The notes under the pieces are model-generated. The model ran no database searches, was not told the DNA's origin, and saw nothing but the letters and a program-made list of their open reading frames with translations. The position numbers and the translations under genes are program-made. A stretch of 64,000 bases of DNA from Bradyrhizobium paxllaeri (GTDB lineage Bacteria > Pseudomonadota > Alphaproteobacteria > Rhizobiales > Xanthobacteraceae), in contig NZ_CP042968.1 in assembly GCF_001693515.2 (NCBI RefSeq), forward strand, positions 1,860,001-1,924,000. Reading direction: 5' to 3'. Numbering within the stretch: position 1 is the stretch's first letter; each line of letters opens with the position of its first letter. Positions 9,818 to 19,008 of this stretch are shown here, in pieces.

Positions 9818-10591
9818 CTAGCCCCCCTTCTTTTCCATCTGATCGTAGACCGCCTGGGCGACCTGGGTCAGCCGTCCTCGGTCGGCGCCGGTGGACACTA
9901 CGGCATAGACCACGCCGTCATCGGCCCAGAACAGCGTGCTTTCCTTGCCTTCCGCCGCGAATCGCATCTGCGTCGCCTCGGCAGCGGATTTGGCGGTGTA
10001 GATCGTGAAACGCTCGCCCGAGGCGCTCTCATACATCATGAAGGACGCCGGGCCGGCGGAACTCGGCAACAGCCGCCCGCCGACCAGCTTCAATCCGGCA
10101 TTCGTCAGTTCGGGCGCACGCACGATCCAGCCGCAGCGCTTGGTCAGCCATTGCTGCAGATGACTGCGCTCGCTGCCTGGCACCTCGACGGGATGCCGCA
10201 CTTCCACGACGTAAAGCCGGTGCGCTTCGATCGCATGCACCGTGAAATTCTGAAGAACGGACGGTGCTGCCGTCGCGCCGCGCGCGAGCCAGCCAACGCC
10301 GCCGCCGACGATGAACGCCGCTAGCGTCGCCGCGACCGCGCCGTACACCCATTTGCGCGGCTGTTGCACCAGCCGCTCGATCTCGAGCCGCTTCGGCACC
10401 GCCTCGTCGATGACGGAATCGTATCTGGCATGCAGTACTTCCGCCATCGCTTGCCACGACTGCACCCGCGCGGCATCGTCGGGATGCGCGGCGAGCCACG
10501 CCTCGACATCGCCGCGGCGTTCCGCCGGCAGCTCGTTGTCGACGTAAGCATGCAGCTCGTCTTCGGTGACGGGAATGTTGCGATCGGTCAT
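9818..10591 (-). CDS. Anti-sigma factor, membrane-anchored
   Basis: The N-terminus has the anti-sigma zinc-finger-like helix pattern (ELHAYVDNELPAERRGDVEAWL, without the His-Cys-Cys set). A single transmembrane helix lies around residues 84-106 (YGAVAATLAAFIVGGGVGWLA), followed by a periplasmic C-terminal domain. The neighbouring gene upstream on the same strand is an ECF sigma factor (56-nt gap). The two very likely form a sigma/anti-sigma pair in which this protein holds the sigma factor at the membrane. The inducing signal is unknown. Confidence 0.88.
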   Translation of the reverse strand: MTDRNIPVTEDELHAYVDNELPAERRGDVEAWLAAHPDDAARVQSWQAMAEVLHARYDSVIDEAVPKRLEIERLVQQPRKWVYGAVAATLAAFIVGGGVGWLARGATAAPSVLQNFTVHAIEAHRLYVVEVRHPVEVPGSERSHLQQWLTKRCGWIVRAPELTNAGLKLVGGRLLPSSAGPASFMMYESASGERFTIYTAKSAAEATQMRFAAEGKESTLFWADDGVVYAVVSTGADRGRLTQVAQAVYDQMEKKGG

Positions 10592-10647
10592 TGTCGTCGT
10601 CTCTGCCTGATCCTGCTCTGTCTATCCATCACGCGTTTCATGCGCCT

Positions 10648-11136
10648 TCATTTCACCCGCCGCAGCGTCGTGCGCTCGCCTTCCAGCGAAGCTTTCACAT
10701 GGGCGCGGGCGCGGGCAAGCCGGGACATTACGGTGCCGATCGGCACGCCCTGGATGTCGGCGACCTCGCGGTAGCTCAGTCCTTCCAGCATCACCAGCAG
10801 CAGCACCGAGCGCTGCTCTTCCACCAGCGTCGAAAGTGCGCGCGCGATGTCGCGGCCTTCCGCCTCGGTGCCGCTGGCGTCCGGGTTGTTGTCCAGCAGC
10901 GGCATGAATTGCGGCCGCCGCGCCAGCGATCGGCGCCGGTTCTTGTTCAGATTGGTCAGGATCGTATAGAGCCAGCTCCTGACGTCGCCGCCAAGAAACA
11001 GCCGCTCCGAACGCAACGCACGCACCAGCGTATCCTGCACCAGATCGTCGGCGATGTCGGCGTCGCGCGCCAGCGCTCGCGCATAACGGCGGAGCGCCGG
11101 AATCATGGCCTCGACACTTTGACGAAACGCGCTCAT
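10648..11136 (-). CDS. ECF RNA polymerase sigma factor
   Basis: A 162-residue extracytoplasmic-function sigma factor. Region 2 (ADIADDLVQDTLVRALR, DVRSWLYTILTN) and region 4 (LSYREVADIQGVPIGTVMSRLARARAHVK) are both clear. ATG 11136 (MSAFRQSVEA) is the usual type of start, although no strong Shine-Dalgarno is visible; longer in-frame starts reach 11193. It lies upstream of, and presumably is co-transcribed with, the anti-sigma gene. Confidence 0.9.
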   Translation of the reverse strand: MSAFRQSVEAMIPALRRYARALARDADIADDLVQDTLVRALRSERLFLGGDVRSWLYTILTNLNKNRRRSLARRPQFMPLLDNNPDASGTEAEGRDIARALSTLVEEQRSVLLLVMLEGLSYREVADIQGVPIGTVMSRLARARAHVKASLEGERTTLRRVK

Positions 11137-11370
11137 CGGCACCAGATTGCAAGAGTCATGAGGCGCGAACGCCTTACCGAACATAACACCCAATTGACGT
11201 ATCTATTCCAGCCATTGGGCGCGCGGCAAACAGCGTTAATCGAAGGCGATTTGGGCTCGACCGCGCCGGAGTGCTGGTGTACCTCCCAAGCGCGTCGCCG
11301 GCATGAAGCGCCCCGACGCGCCTGACCTCTCTCTCCAATTCGCTAGCCGAAGGAATAGCCTGATAGTCCG

Positions 11371-11970
11371 ATGCCTGCGCCCGTGATCTACTACATCCGC
11401 CATGGCGAGACGTCGTGGAACGCTGAAGGCAGGCTGCAGGGCACGCAGGACATTGCGCTGAACGATCTCGGCCGCAGGCAGGCCGCGCATGCCGGGAATG
11501 TGCTGGCCGATCTGTTCGCGCGCGAGGGCCGCGACAAGTCCGCGCTGCCGTTCGTCGCAAGCCCGCTTGGCCGGGCGCGAGCGACGATGGAATTGGTGCG
11601 CGGCGCGCTGGAGCTTCCCAGAAACGGATATGCGCTCGACGATCGCCTGCGCGAGATCGGCTACGGCGTCTGGGAGGGCTCGACGCTTGCTGAGATGCAG
11701 GCGGCCGATCCCGTGCTGTATGCCAAGCGGCTGACGGCGAAATGGACCATGGCGCCGGAAGGCGGCGAGACCTATGCCGAGGTGCAGGCGCGGATGCGCG
11801 ACTGGTACGATTCCGTGAAGGGCGACACCGTTGCGGTCGCCCATGGCGGCACCGCACGGGCGCTGATGGTGGCGCTCGGCATCGAGACGCCGCAAAGCGC
11901 CGCCGACCTCCTGATCGAGCAGGGCGCCGTCTACGTGTTCCGCGAGGGGGGCTTGCGGAAATATAGTTAA
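11371..11970 (+). CDS. Histidine phosphatase family protein (phosphoglycerate mutase-like)
   Basis: A branch-1 histidine phosphatase of 199 residues. The catalytic motif YYIRHGETSWN (about 6-16) and the second His in VAVAHGGTARAL (about 156-167) are present. The substrate (sugar phosphate, cobalamin intermediate or other) cannot be inferred. It is followed by a large palindromic repeat and then aroC. Confidence 0.9.
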   Translation: MPAPVIYYIRHGETSWNAEGRLQGTQDIALNDLGRRQAAHAGNVLADLFAREGRDKSALPFVASPLGRARATMELVRGALELPRNGYALDDRLREIGYGVWEGSTLAEMQAADPVLYAKRLTAKWTMAPEGGETYAEVQARMRDWYDSVKGDTVAVAHGGTARALMVALGIETPQSAADLLIEQGAVYVFREGGLRKYS

Positions 11971-11987
11971 GGGCGGCGTTATGAACG

Positions 11988-12071
11988 CCGTCATTCCGGG
12001 GCGATGCGCAGCATCGAACCCGGAATCTCGAGATTCCGGGTCTGGTCCTTCGGACCATCCCGGAATGACGG
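11988..12071. repeat. Nested palindromic intergenic repeat
   Basis: Outer arms CCGTCATTCCGGG (11988-12000) and CCCGGAATGACGG (12059-12071) are exact reverse complements. Inside lie a perfect 24-bp palindrome at 12018-12041 centred on CTCGAG and a TGGTCC-TTC-GGACCA hairpin (12043-12057). It can fold into a branched structure. This type of element is common between genes in Bradyrhizobium. Confidence 0.85.
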
Positions 12072-12150
12072 TTAGCGGTTTGACCACAGGGTCCCCCCGC
12101 GTTACGACACAAGTCAGAACTGACTTACTTTAGCGAGCAAATACGGCATC

Positions 12151-13239
12151 ATGTCCCACAACACCTTCGGCCACCTCTTCCGTGTCACGACCTTCGGCGA
12201 AAGCCACGGGGTGGCGATCGGCTGCGTGGTCGATGGCTGCCCGCCGCTGATCCCGCTGACAGCCGAGGACATCCAGCACGATCTCGACCGCCGCCGTCCG
12301 GGACAATCGCGCTTCACCACCCAGCGCCAGGAGCCTGATACGGTCAAAATCCTGTCCGGGGTGATGGCGCATCCCGAAACCGGCGTGCAGGTGACGACGG
12401 GAACGCCGATCGCGCTGCTGATCGAGAACACCGACCAGCGCTCCAAGGACTATTCCGAGATCAAGGACAAGTTTCGCCCCGGCCATGCCGACTTCACCTA
12501 TGAGGCCAAATACGGCCTTCGTGACTACCGCGGCGGCGGCCGCTCGTCGGCGCGCGAGACCGCAACGCGCGTCGCGGCCGGCGCCATCGCGCGAAAGATC
12601 CTGCCTGATGTAAAGGTGCGCGGCGCGCTGGTGCAGATCGGCCCGCACAAGATCGATCGCGAGAAATGGGATTGGGACGAGATCGCGCGCAACCCGTTCT
12701 TCTGCCCGGACAAGGACTCGGCGGCGTTTTACGAGACCTATCTCGACGGCATCCGCAAGAGCGGCTCCTCGATCGGCGCCGTCATCGAAGTGGTCGCTGA
12801 AGGCGTGCCGGCGGGATGGGGCGCGCCGATCTATGCCAAGCTCGACGGCGAATTGGCCGCCGCGATGATGAGCATCAATGCGGTGAAGGGCGTCGAGATC
12901 GGCGCGGGTTTTGGCGCGGCCGAATTGTCGGGAGAGGAAAACGCCGACGAGATGCGCACCGGCAATGACGGCACGCGCTTCCTGTCCAACAATGCCGGCG
13001 GCGTGCTCGGCGGCATCTCCACCGGCCAGCCGGTGGTGGTGCGCTTTGCGGTGAAGCCGACTTCGTCGATCCTGTCGCCGCGCAAGACGGTGGATCGCTC
13101 GGGCGCCGACACCGACATCATGACCAAGGGCCGCCACGATCCCTGCGTCGGCATCCGCGCCGTGCCGGTGGGCGAGGCGATGATGGCCTGCGTGCTGGCC
13201 GATCACTTCCTGCGCCATCGCGGGCAGGTCGGCGGATAA
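12151..13239 (+). CDS. aroC: Chorismate synthase
   Basis: The final enzyme of the shikimate pathway, converting EPSP to chorismate with reduced FMN. The protein begins [20 protein letters not shown]. It has the [15 protein letters not shown] segment, the [21 protein letters not shown] signature and the C-terminal [19 protein letters not shown] block. Length of 362 residues is typical. Confidence 0.98.
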   Translation: MSHNTFGHLFRVTTFGESHGVAIGCVVDGCPPLIPLTAEDIQHDLDRRRPGQSRFTTQRQEPDTVKILSGVMAHPETGVQVTTGTPIALLIENTDQRSKDYSEIKDKFRPGHADFTYEAKYGLRDYRGGGRSSARETATRVAAGAIARKILPDVKVRGALVQIGPHKIDREKWDWDEIARNPFFCPDKDSAAFYETYLDGIRKSGSSIGAVIEVVAEGVPAGWGAPIYAKLDGELAAAMMSINAVKGVEIGAGFGAAELSGEENADEMRTGNDGTRFLSNNAGGVLGGISTGQPVVVRFAVKPTSSILSPRKTVDRSGADTDIMTKGRHDPCVGIRAVPVGEAMMACVLADHFLRHRGQVGG

Positions 13240-13252
13240 GGCCCGGCCTCCC

Positions 13253-14947
13253 TCACTGCATCGCGTCTGCGATCTTTTCCGCCGACATCAGGACCGGGAC
13301 ATTGGTGTTGGCGCACGGCACCACCGGGAAGATCGACGCGTCGACCACGCGCAAACCCTGTACGCCCCTGACGCGGCCTTGCGTGTCGACAACCGCCATC
13401 GGATCATCAGCCGCGCCCATCCGGCATGAGCAGGAGGCGTGCCAGACGCCGATCGCGGCCTTGCGCACGAAGGCTTCGAGCGCCTCGTCGTCGCGCATCA
13501 CCTGCTCGAACGAAAAGCCTTCGACGATGAAGTTGTCGATCATGTAGTGCCGCAGCGCCGCCGGTCCGTCCATCAGCGTTGCGGCAATGGCGGTGAGGAT
13601 CTTGTTCCTGGTGTTGACCACGCCGATCTTGCGCACGCGATCGGAATACGAGGCCGGGAACGGCTTGTCAGTGACGGCCTTGAGCGGCGCGCTCATCTGC
13701 AGCGCCGCCATCTTGCGGAAGCCGCTCATCAGACGGTCAAGATCGCGCCGGTCGGACAACAGGTTGAACTCGACAATGGGTTCTGTTCGCGGGTCGCGCG
13801 AAGCGAGCTTGACCTGCCCGGTCTCCGAATAGGTCTTGTTGACGAAGGTGAGCAGCGAGGCGATCTGCTCGCCGACCGAATGCCAGGCCGATTTGGTGAG
13901 AACGGCGACGAACATATCGCCGGCGGGGGTGCCCGGAAGCCCTGAGGAGTAGCGCAGCCCCATCTGGATGTGGCGTCTGGTGTGTTCGTTCATGCGCGCG
14001 CCACGGCGGACAAAGGACGACAGCGCGATCGAGGGATGATCCATCAGACGCTGGCCGACGCCCGCGAGGCCCATCAGGACCGGAATGCCCATCTCCTTCA
14101 GATGCCCGACCGGCCCGATGCCGGCGCGCAAGAGATGCGCCGGCGAGTGTATGGCGCCGCAGGAGAGGATGACCTCGTGGCCGCGGAACTCCTGTTCCCT
14201 TCCATCGACCAGCGCCTTCACGCCGACGCATTGCGTGCCCTCGAACAGCAACTCCTTCACCACCGTGTTGGTCGAGATGGTCAGGTTGGCGCGCTTGCGT
14301 GTCTCGCGATCGAGGTAGCCCATTGCGGCCGAGACGCGTTGCTCGTCCTGATTGGAGTGCGTCACCGGAAAGTAGCCGTCGACGAACTCGCCATTCTGGT
14401 CGGGCAGGAAGGCAAAGCCGGCGAGCTTGCAGGCCTCGCCCATCGCTTGCGAATGGCCCGTCCAATGCTGCTGCGGAATGCGGCGGATGGGGATGCGACC
14501 GTCCTTGCCGTGGTACGGTCCGTCGAAATCGAGGTCGCGCTCGACCTTCTTGAAATAGGGCAGCACGTCCTTCCAGTTCCAGCCGGTGGCGCCGCGGGCT
14601 TCCCACTCCGCGTAATCGGTCGGCGCGCCGCGGTTGGCCATCTGGCCGTTGATGGAGGACCCGCCACCCAGTACGCGTGCCTGCTCGTATTTGCGGAGCG
14701 GCGGACGGCTCTCATCGGGATTGTTGTGGCTCACGACCTGGGTCGTGACCTTGAGTTCGGTCCAGTGGAAGCGCGGATCGAAATAGGCGAGCCCCGAATA
14801 GCTGTCGCGGATCTCGGGCGGCTCGTTGCCGGGCGGCGTGTCCTGGCCGGCTTCACAGAGCAGGACCTTGTTGGCGTTTTTGGCGGAGAGCCGGTGCGCC
14901 ATGACCGAGCCTGCTGATCCGCCGCCGACGATGATGAAATCGTACAC
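13253..14947 (-). CDS. GMC-family FAD-dependent oxidoreductase
   Basis: A glucose-methanol-choline type flavoenzyme of 564 residues. It opens with the Rossmann motif YDFIIVGGGSAGSV and has the GMC signature GGGSSINGQMANRGAPTDYAEW. The C-terminal region (VWHASCSCRMG, VRGVQGLRVVDASIFP) contains the catalytic His. GTG 14947 is chosen because AGGGGG lies 10 nt upstream and the protein then starts directly at the FAD motif; the in-frame extension to 15019 adds unusual residues. The substrate is probably an alcohol or choline-like compound but is not determined. Confidence 0.92.
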   Translation of the reverse strand: MYDFIIVGGGSAGSVMAHRLSAKNANKVLLCEAGQDTPPGNEPPEIRDSYSGLAYFDPRFHWTELKVTTQVVSHNNPDESRPPLRKYEQARVLGGGSSINGQMANRGAPTDYAEWEARGATGWNWKDVLPYFKKVERDLDFDGPYHGKDGRIPIRRIPQQHWTGHSQAMGEACKLAGFAFLPDQNGEFVDGYFPVTHSNQDEQRVSAAMGYLDRETRKRANLTISTNTVVKELLFEGTQCVGVKALVDGREQEFRGHEVILSCGAIHSPAHLLRAGIGPVGHLKEMGIPVLMGLAGVGQRLMDHPSIALSSFVRRGARMNEHTRRHIQMGLRYSSGLPGTPAGDMFVAVLTKSAWHSVGEQIASLLTFVNKTYSETGQVKLASRDPRTEPIVEFNLLSDRRDLDRLMSGFRKMAALQMSAPLKAVTDKPFPASYSDRVRKIGVVNTRNKILTAIAATLMDGPAALRHYMIDNFIVEGFSFEQVMRDDEALEAFVRKAAIGVWHASCSCRMGAADDPMAVVDTQGRVRGVQGLRVVDASIFPVVPCANTNVPVLMSAEKIADAMQ

Positions 14948-15073
14948 TTCTGCGTTTCCCCCTGTTTGTACGGTGAAACTAACGCGCTTCCGTCGTCCGG
15001 TCAGCAGCCTCGCGCGCAATGCAGCGATGTGCGTCTTGACGTTTCAGGGCGTTGCGCGGCAAATGCTGAGGTC

Positions 15074-16258
15074 ATGAACGTCGCAGAACTGCAGAAGCTG
15101 ACCGACTGGCTGATTGACGGCGGCAGGTCGGCGACCAGCCCGACCCGGTTTATGGCCGAGTGCTGCGAACGGATGGTCGCGGCAGGGCTGCCGCTGTGGC
15201 GCGTCGGCGTCTTCGTCCGCACGCTGCACCCTGAGATCTACGGACGCAATTTCATCTGGAGGCCGGGCGCCGAGGTCGAGCTGGGTACGGTCGATTATCA
15301 TATCCTGGAGTCACCGGATTTTCACAACAGTCCGCTGAAGATCGTTTTCCAGCAGGGGCTGGAAGTCCGGGTCCGTGTTGACGATCCCGCAAGCAAGCGC
15401 TTTCCGATCATCGACGATCTGCGCGCCGAAGGCGCCACCGATTATGTCGCGCTGCCGCTGCCCTTCATTGGTGGCACTGTGAACGCATCGAGCTGGACCA
15501 CCAAACAGCCGGGCGGGTTCACGGATGAACAATTGGCGGCGCTGCGGAGCCTCGCGAAGCCACTGGCGCGGGTGGTCGAGATCATCAGCCTGAACCGCAT
15601 GGCGGCAAGCTTGCTCGATACCTACGTTGGCAACAGTGCGGGCGAGCGGATCATGGGCGGCCAGATCAGGCGCGGCCACACCGAGACGATGAATGCCGCG
15701 ATCTGGCTGTCCGATCTGCGCGGCTTCACAGCGCTGTCGGACCGGCTGCCGGCCGAGACTGTCGTCGACATTCTGAACCAGTATTTCGATTGCCAGGTTG
15801 CCGCGATCAAGAATCATGGCGGCGATGTGCTGAAATATATGGGCGACGGCCTGCTCGCGGTGTTCCCGATCGATGAATATGTCGGCGACGAGCAAAAGGT
15901 CTGCTCGCATGTGCTGGAGGCCGCCCACGAATCCCGCGCCAGCGTCGCCAACTTGAACTACCCGATCGGCGATGCGGTCGAAAAATTTCGTTTTGGCGTC
16001 GCCCTGCATGTCGGGCGAATTCTCTACGGCAATATCGGCGGCGGCAACCGGCTCGACTTCACCTGCATCGGCCCCGCGGTCAATCTCGCGGCGCGGCTGG
16101 AGAAGATCGCAAGCCAGCTCAAGCGCACCGTCGTGGCGTCGGAAGGGTTTGCCGGCATCTGCCGGGGAGGGTGGAGCGATCTCGGCGAGTTTCCCGTCGC
16201 CGGTTTTTCAAAGGCCGCGCGCGTTTACGGATTGGCCGACGAGACGTCGGCGGCCTGA
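15074..16258 (+). CDS. Adenylate/guanylate cyclase (class III) with N-terminal sensor-like domain
   Basis: The C-terminal class III cyclase domain (about 200-380) contains AAIWLSDLRGFTALSDRL, with the metal-binding Asp, and GGDVLKYMGDGLLAVF. The N-terminal about 190 residues look like a GAF-type sensory domain as found in many rhizobial cyclases. ATG 15074 is preferred because GAGG lies 3-6 nt upstream. It probably makes cAMP. That is of interest because CRP-type palindromes precede the peptide genes further along this window, but no direct link is shown. Confidence 0.9.
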   Translation: MNVAELQKLTDWLIDGGRSATSPTRFMAECCERMVAAGLPLWRVGVFVRTLHPEIYGRNFIWRPGAEVELGTVDYHILESPDFHNSPLKIVFQQGLEVRVRVDDPASKRFPIIDDLRAEGATDYVALPLPFIGGTVNASSWTTKQPGGFTDEQLAALRSLAKPLARVVEIISLNRMAASLLDTYVGNSAGERIMGGQIRRGHTETMNAAIWLSDLRGFTALSDRLPAETVVDILNQYFDCQVAAIKNHGGDVLKYMGDGLLAVFPIDEYVGDEQKVCSHVLEAAHESRASVANLNYPIGDAVEKFRFGVALHVGRILYGNIGGGNRLDFTCIGPAVNLAARLEKIASQLKRTVVASEGFAGICRGGWSDLGEFPVAGFSKAARVYGLADETSAA

Positions 16259-16260
16259 CT

Positions 16261-16294
16261 CCCGTAGCCCGGATGGAGCGAAGCGCAATCCGGG
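16261..16294 (+). repeat. Left REP of RAYT unit
   Basis: A 34-nt imperfect palindrome (CCCGGAT...ATCCGGG hairpin with a GTAG head). It is an exact inverted copy of 16846-16879. Confidence 0.85.
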
Positions 16295-16307
16295 GTAGAC
16301 TGGCACC

Positions 16308-16844
16308 ATGGTTCATTATCGGCGCAATTTCGTCCCCGGCGTGACGTTTTTCTTCACGGTCACGCTGGATGACCGAAGGTCGTCGGTATTGATCGATCAC
16401 ATCGAGTTGCTGCGCGTCGCATTTCGAGAAACGCAAAGCGAACGGCCGTTTGTTATCGACGCCATCGTCGTTCTCCCCGACCACCTGCATGCAATTCTGA
16501 CATTGCCGCCTGATGACTCGGATTTTTCCGACAGGTGGCGTCGGATCAAGGGGAGTTTCACGCGAAGCGTTCTCGCCACGGGCGTCAAGATTTTGCGAGA
16601 TCATCGTGGTGAATATTCTCTTTGGCAAAGGCGGTTTTGCGAGCACACCATTCGCGACGACGGCGATTTCGAACGCTGTGCCAATTACGTGCATTTCAAT
16701 CCGGTCAAGCACCGACTGGCGACTTCGCCGTCCGATTGGCCGTTTTCCTCGCTGCATCGCTATGTTCGTGCGGGCATCTTGCCATCGGATTGGGGCGGCG
16801 ATGGGAGTGCCGATACGAGCAATTTTGGTGAGCGGAGAGACTAA
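16308..16844 (+). CDS. REP-associated tyrosine transposase (RAYT, IS200/Y1 type)
   Basis: A single-strand HUH transposase of 178 residues. It has VVLPDHLHAI (His-hydrophobic-His motif), RRFCEHTIRDDGDFERCANYVHFNPVKHRL with the catalytic Tyr region, and the WPFSS motif seen in RAYTs. RAYTs are domesticated relatives of IS200/IS605 transposases that bind and cut REP hairpins. Start ATG 16308 lies 14 nt after the left REP. The open reading frame appears intact. Confidence 0.93.
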   Translation: MVHYRRNFVPGVTFFFTVTLDDRRSSVLIDHIELLRVAFRETQSERPFVIDAIVVLPDHLHAILTLPPDDSDFSDRWRRIKGSFTRSVLATGVKILRDHRGEYSLWQRRFCEHTIRDDGDFERCANYVHFNPVKHRLATSPSDWPFSSLHRYVRAGILPSDWGGDGSADTSNFGERRD

Positions 16845-16845
16845 T

Positions 16846-16879
16846 CCCGGATTGCGCTTCGCTCCATCCGGGCTACGGG
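16846..16879 (-). repeat. Right REP of RAYT unit
   Basis: A 34-nt inverted copy of the left REP. It separates the RAYT stop codon from the convergent clpS stop by a few bases and may also terminate transcription. Confidence 0.85.
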
Positions 16880-16881
16880 AT

Positions 16882-17187
16882 TCATTCCTCCGGTTCGGTC
16901 GTGAACAGCAGCGGATAGCCCTTGGCGCGGCCGGCGTCGGTGGCGCGGGTGGCCTTGGTCTCGGCGACGTCCCTGGTGAACACGGCGACCACGCAGACGC
17001 CGCGGCGGTGCGCTGTTATCATCACCTTGTGGGCATGGTCCTCGGTCATGCGGAATTCGGCCTTCAGCACCGTGACGACGAATTCGCGCGGCGTGTAATC
17101 GTCGTTGATCAGAATGACCTTGTGCAGGCGTGGCCGTTCGACCTTGGTTTTGACTTTGGTCTTTGGCGTGACGACGGTATCTGCCAT
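16882..17187 (-). CDS. clpS: ATP-dependent Clp protease adaptor ClpS
   Basis: An N-recognin that delivers N-degron substrates to ClpAP. The core KVILINDDYTPREFVVTVL and the AHKVMITAHRRGVCVVAVFTRDVAETKA helix/strand pattern match ClpS, with the NDDYTP motif that binds the N-terminal residue. 101 residues. clpA is not adjacent in this window. The gene ends right at the RAYT unit. Confidence 0.95.
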   Translation of the reverse strand: MADTVVTPKTKVKTKVERPRLHKVILINDDYTPREFVVTVLKAEFRMTEDHAHKVMITAHRRGVCVVAVFTRDVAETKATRATDAGRAKGYPLLFTTEPEE

Positions 17188-17234
17188 TTCCAGCTAGGTC
17201 CCGAAGCGAGCGAACTCAGACGGGCCGGCAGCAC

Positions 17235-17865
17235 TCAGTTGGCGCGGCAATCCGCCAGGCGCTGCGCCATGGTCTGATCGCTGCGGCTGACGGCCGTCTC
17301 GATCAGTTTACAGGCTCCGGGCCGGTCCTGAAACTGGGCGTTTGCCGAGAGTTTCAGCGCGATCAGGGTGGCTAGCGCCCCGGGCTCGTCGAGTTCCGCG
17401 GCCTCCACCGCGTAATAGAGCGTGCCCTTGGGATTATTGACCTGCGTTTCCGGATGCTCGGCGAGCAGCCGGACAACCTGCATGCGGGCGTCGAAATCGT
17501 AGGTGCTGGCGCGATCGATCAGGTTGACCGCCTCCTGCGTTCGCCGGGTTGGCTTCGAACGCCATCTTGCAGGCGTCGTGGCGCAAGTCCCAGCGCCGGC
17601 GCTTGGCGTCGTAGTCCATATACTCCCTCGGCTCTTCAAAGAGCTGCTCGCAGAGTTCAACTGCATTCTGCGGCGTCAGCACCGGTTCCGGTTGCGTCAC
17701 TTTGGGCTGGCCGGGGCCTGAGAATACCAACGGCAGCGACAGCACCGCCAGGACGAGTGCGGTGAATATCCCGGCCCAGAGCGCGATCGTGCGCGTTGCC
17801 GGGGGCAGACCGTCAGTTGCTGGAATTTTCGGGGGCGTAACCATGTCCGTGCCGGTAGCGGCCAT
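17235..17865 (-). pseudogene. Hypothetical membrane protein gene with a frameshift
   Basis: Two frames join into one sensible protein. The first part (MAATGTDMVTPPKI..., a transmembrane helix around WAGIFTALVLAVLSLPLVF, then ELCEQLFEEPREYMDYDAKRRRW...MAFEANPAN) runs from 17865 to about 17540. The second part (EAVNLIDRASTYDFDARMQVVRLLAEHPETQVNN... to LADCRAN) runs in another frame to 17235. The shift lies near 17533-17541, where losing two bases from a GC-repeat would explain it. It could be a real pseudogene or a sequencing error. Function unknown; the second half has a Sel1-like flavour. Confidence 0.65.
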
Positions 17866-18095
17866 TTGCTGGCCGCGCCCCTTCTGTCGCGGGGAGCGCG
17901 AGATTTGTTCAAATAGCGGTATCGGACGCCTGATCCTTGGGCGAATGACATGAGGAACCGTGGCTGAATCCGGTCGCGTTGACCGGACAGCCTGAATGTT
18001 CGGCACTAACCCGAATGTGAAGGACAAGTGATTTCAGCGCTTTGCGTCCGCCGTTTTGCATGTCACCATCACTGTCGTTCGACGGGAGGGCCGCA

Positions 18096-18953
18096 ATGCG
18101 CTGGTATGTCTCGATCGGGGTCGTGCTTGTAGCCGGCGCACTCGCCGGCGGAGATGTGGCAAGTTTTGCCGCGCCGAACCCGGCGAACCGGCCGGCCCAG
18201 CAACTGAGCGCCGCCAGCAAGGACGCCCATCCGACCGTCGATGTGGAACTCGTCCTTGCCGTCGACGTCTCCTATTCGATGGACCTGGATGAACTCGCGC
18301 TGCAGCGGGAAGGCTACGCGCAAGCGATCGTCGCCAAGGAGTTCCTGCAGGCGCTGAAGACCGGGCCGAACGGCAGGATCGCGATCACCTATTTCGAATG
18401 GGCGGCCTCCACCGACCAGAAGATCATCATCCCCTGGCGGGTGATCGACGGGCCTGAGACGGCCGATGCTGTCGCCAACGAGATCGTCAAGACCCCGATC
18501 CGCCGCGCCTCGCGCACCTCGATCTCGGGCGCGATCAATTTCGCCATGCCGCTGTTCGAGGAGAATCCGCACCGCGGCCTGCGGCGGGTGATCGATATTT
18601 CCGGCGATGGCCCGAACAACAACGGCATGCCGGTGACGGTCGCCCGCGATGCCGCGCTCGAGAAGGGCGTCATCATCAACGGTCTGCCGATTATGGTGAA
18701 GGAGCCGTCCTACTCCACGATGGATATCGACAATCTCGATTTCTATTACGAGGACTGCGTCATCGGCGGCCCCGGCTCGTTCGTGGTCACGATCAAGGAG
18801 CGCGAAAAGTTCAAGGAAGCGATCCGCACCAAGCTGCTCCTGGAAATCGCCGGCCGCACGCCTGAACGCCCGGTGGTACCCGCCGCCGGCCGCGAGCCGC
18901 GCGTCAATTGCATGATCGGCGAGAAGATCTGGCAGGATCGCTGGGGCAGGTGA
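18096..18953 (+). CDS. DUF1194 protein, von Willebrand A-like
   Basis: A secreted or periplasmic protein of 285 residues. A signal peptide (MRWYVSIGVVLVAGALAGG) is followed by a VWA-like fold starting VDVELVLAVDVSYSMDLDEL, where DxSxS is the MIDAS metal-binding motif. ATG 18096 is chosen because GGGAGGG lies 5-12 nt upstream. Such proteins are widespread in Bradyrhizobium and lack an assigned role; metal-dependent protein binding is the family expectation. Confidence 0.85.
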   Translation: MRWYVSIGVVLVAGALAGGDVASFAAPNPANRPAQQLSAASKDAHPTVDVELVLAVDVSYSMDLDELALQREGYAQAIVAKEFLQALKTGPNGRIAITYFEWAASTDQKIIIPWRVIDGPETADAVANEIVKTPIRRASRTSISGAINFAMPLFEENPHRGLRRVIDISGDGPNNNGMPVTVARDAALEKGVIINGLPIMVKEPSYSTMDIDNLDFYYEDCVIGGPGSFVVTIKEREKFKEAIRTKLLLEIAGRTPERPVVPAAGREPRVNCMIGEKIWQDRWGR

Positions 18954-19008
18954 TGGATGCGTGGCCTCTTTTCACCCACGTGGAAAATCGAGCATAGCGT
19001 AAATCCAC

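Larger units (their letters stand above)
16261..16879. mobile_element. REP/RAYT unit: transposase gene between perfect 34-bp inverted REPs
   Basis: The left REP (16261-16294, beginning CCCGTAGCCCGGATGGAGCG) and the right REP (16846-16879, ending CATCCGGGCTACGGG) are exact reverse complements over 34 bases. The single gene between them is a RAYT. The right REP begins one base after the TAA stop. This is the expected layout of a REP-propagating unit. Confidence 0.85.
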
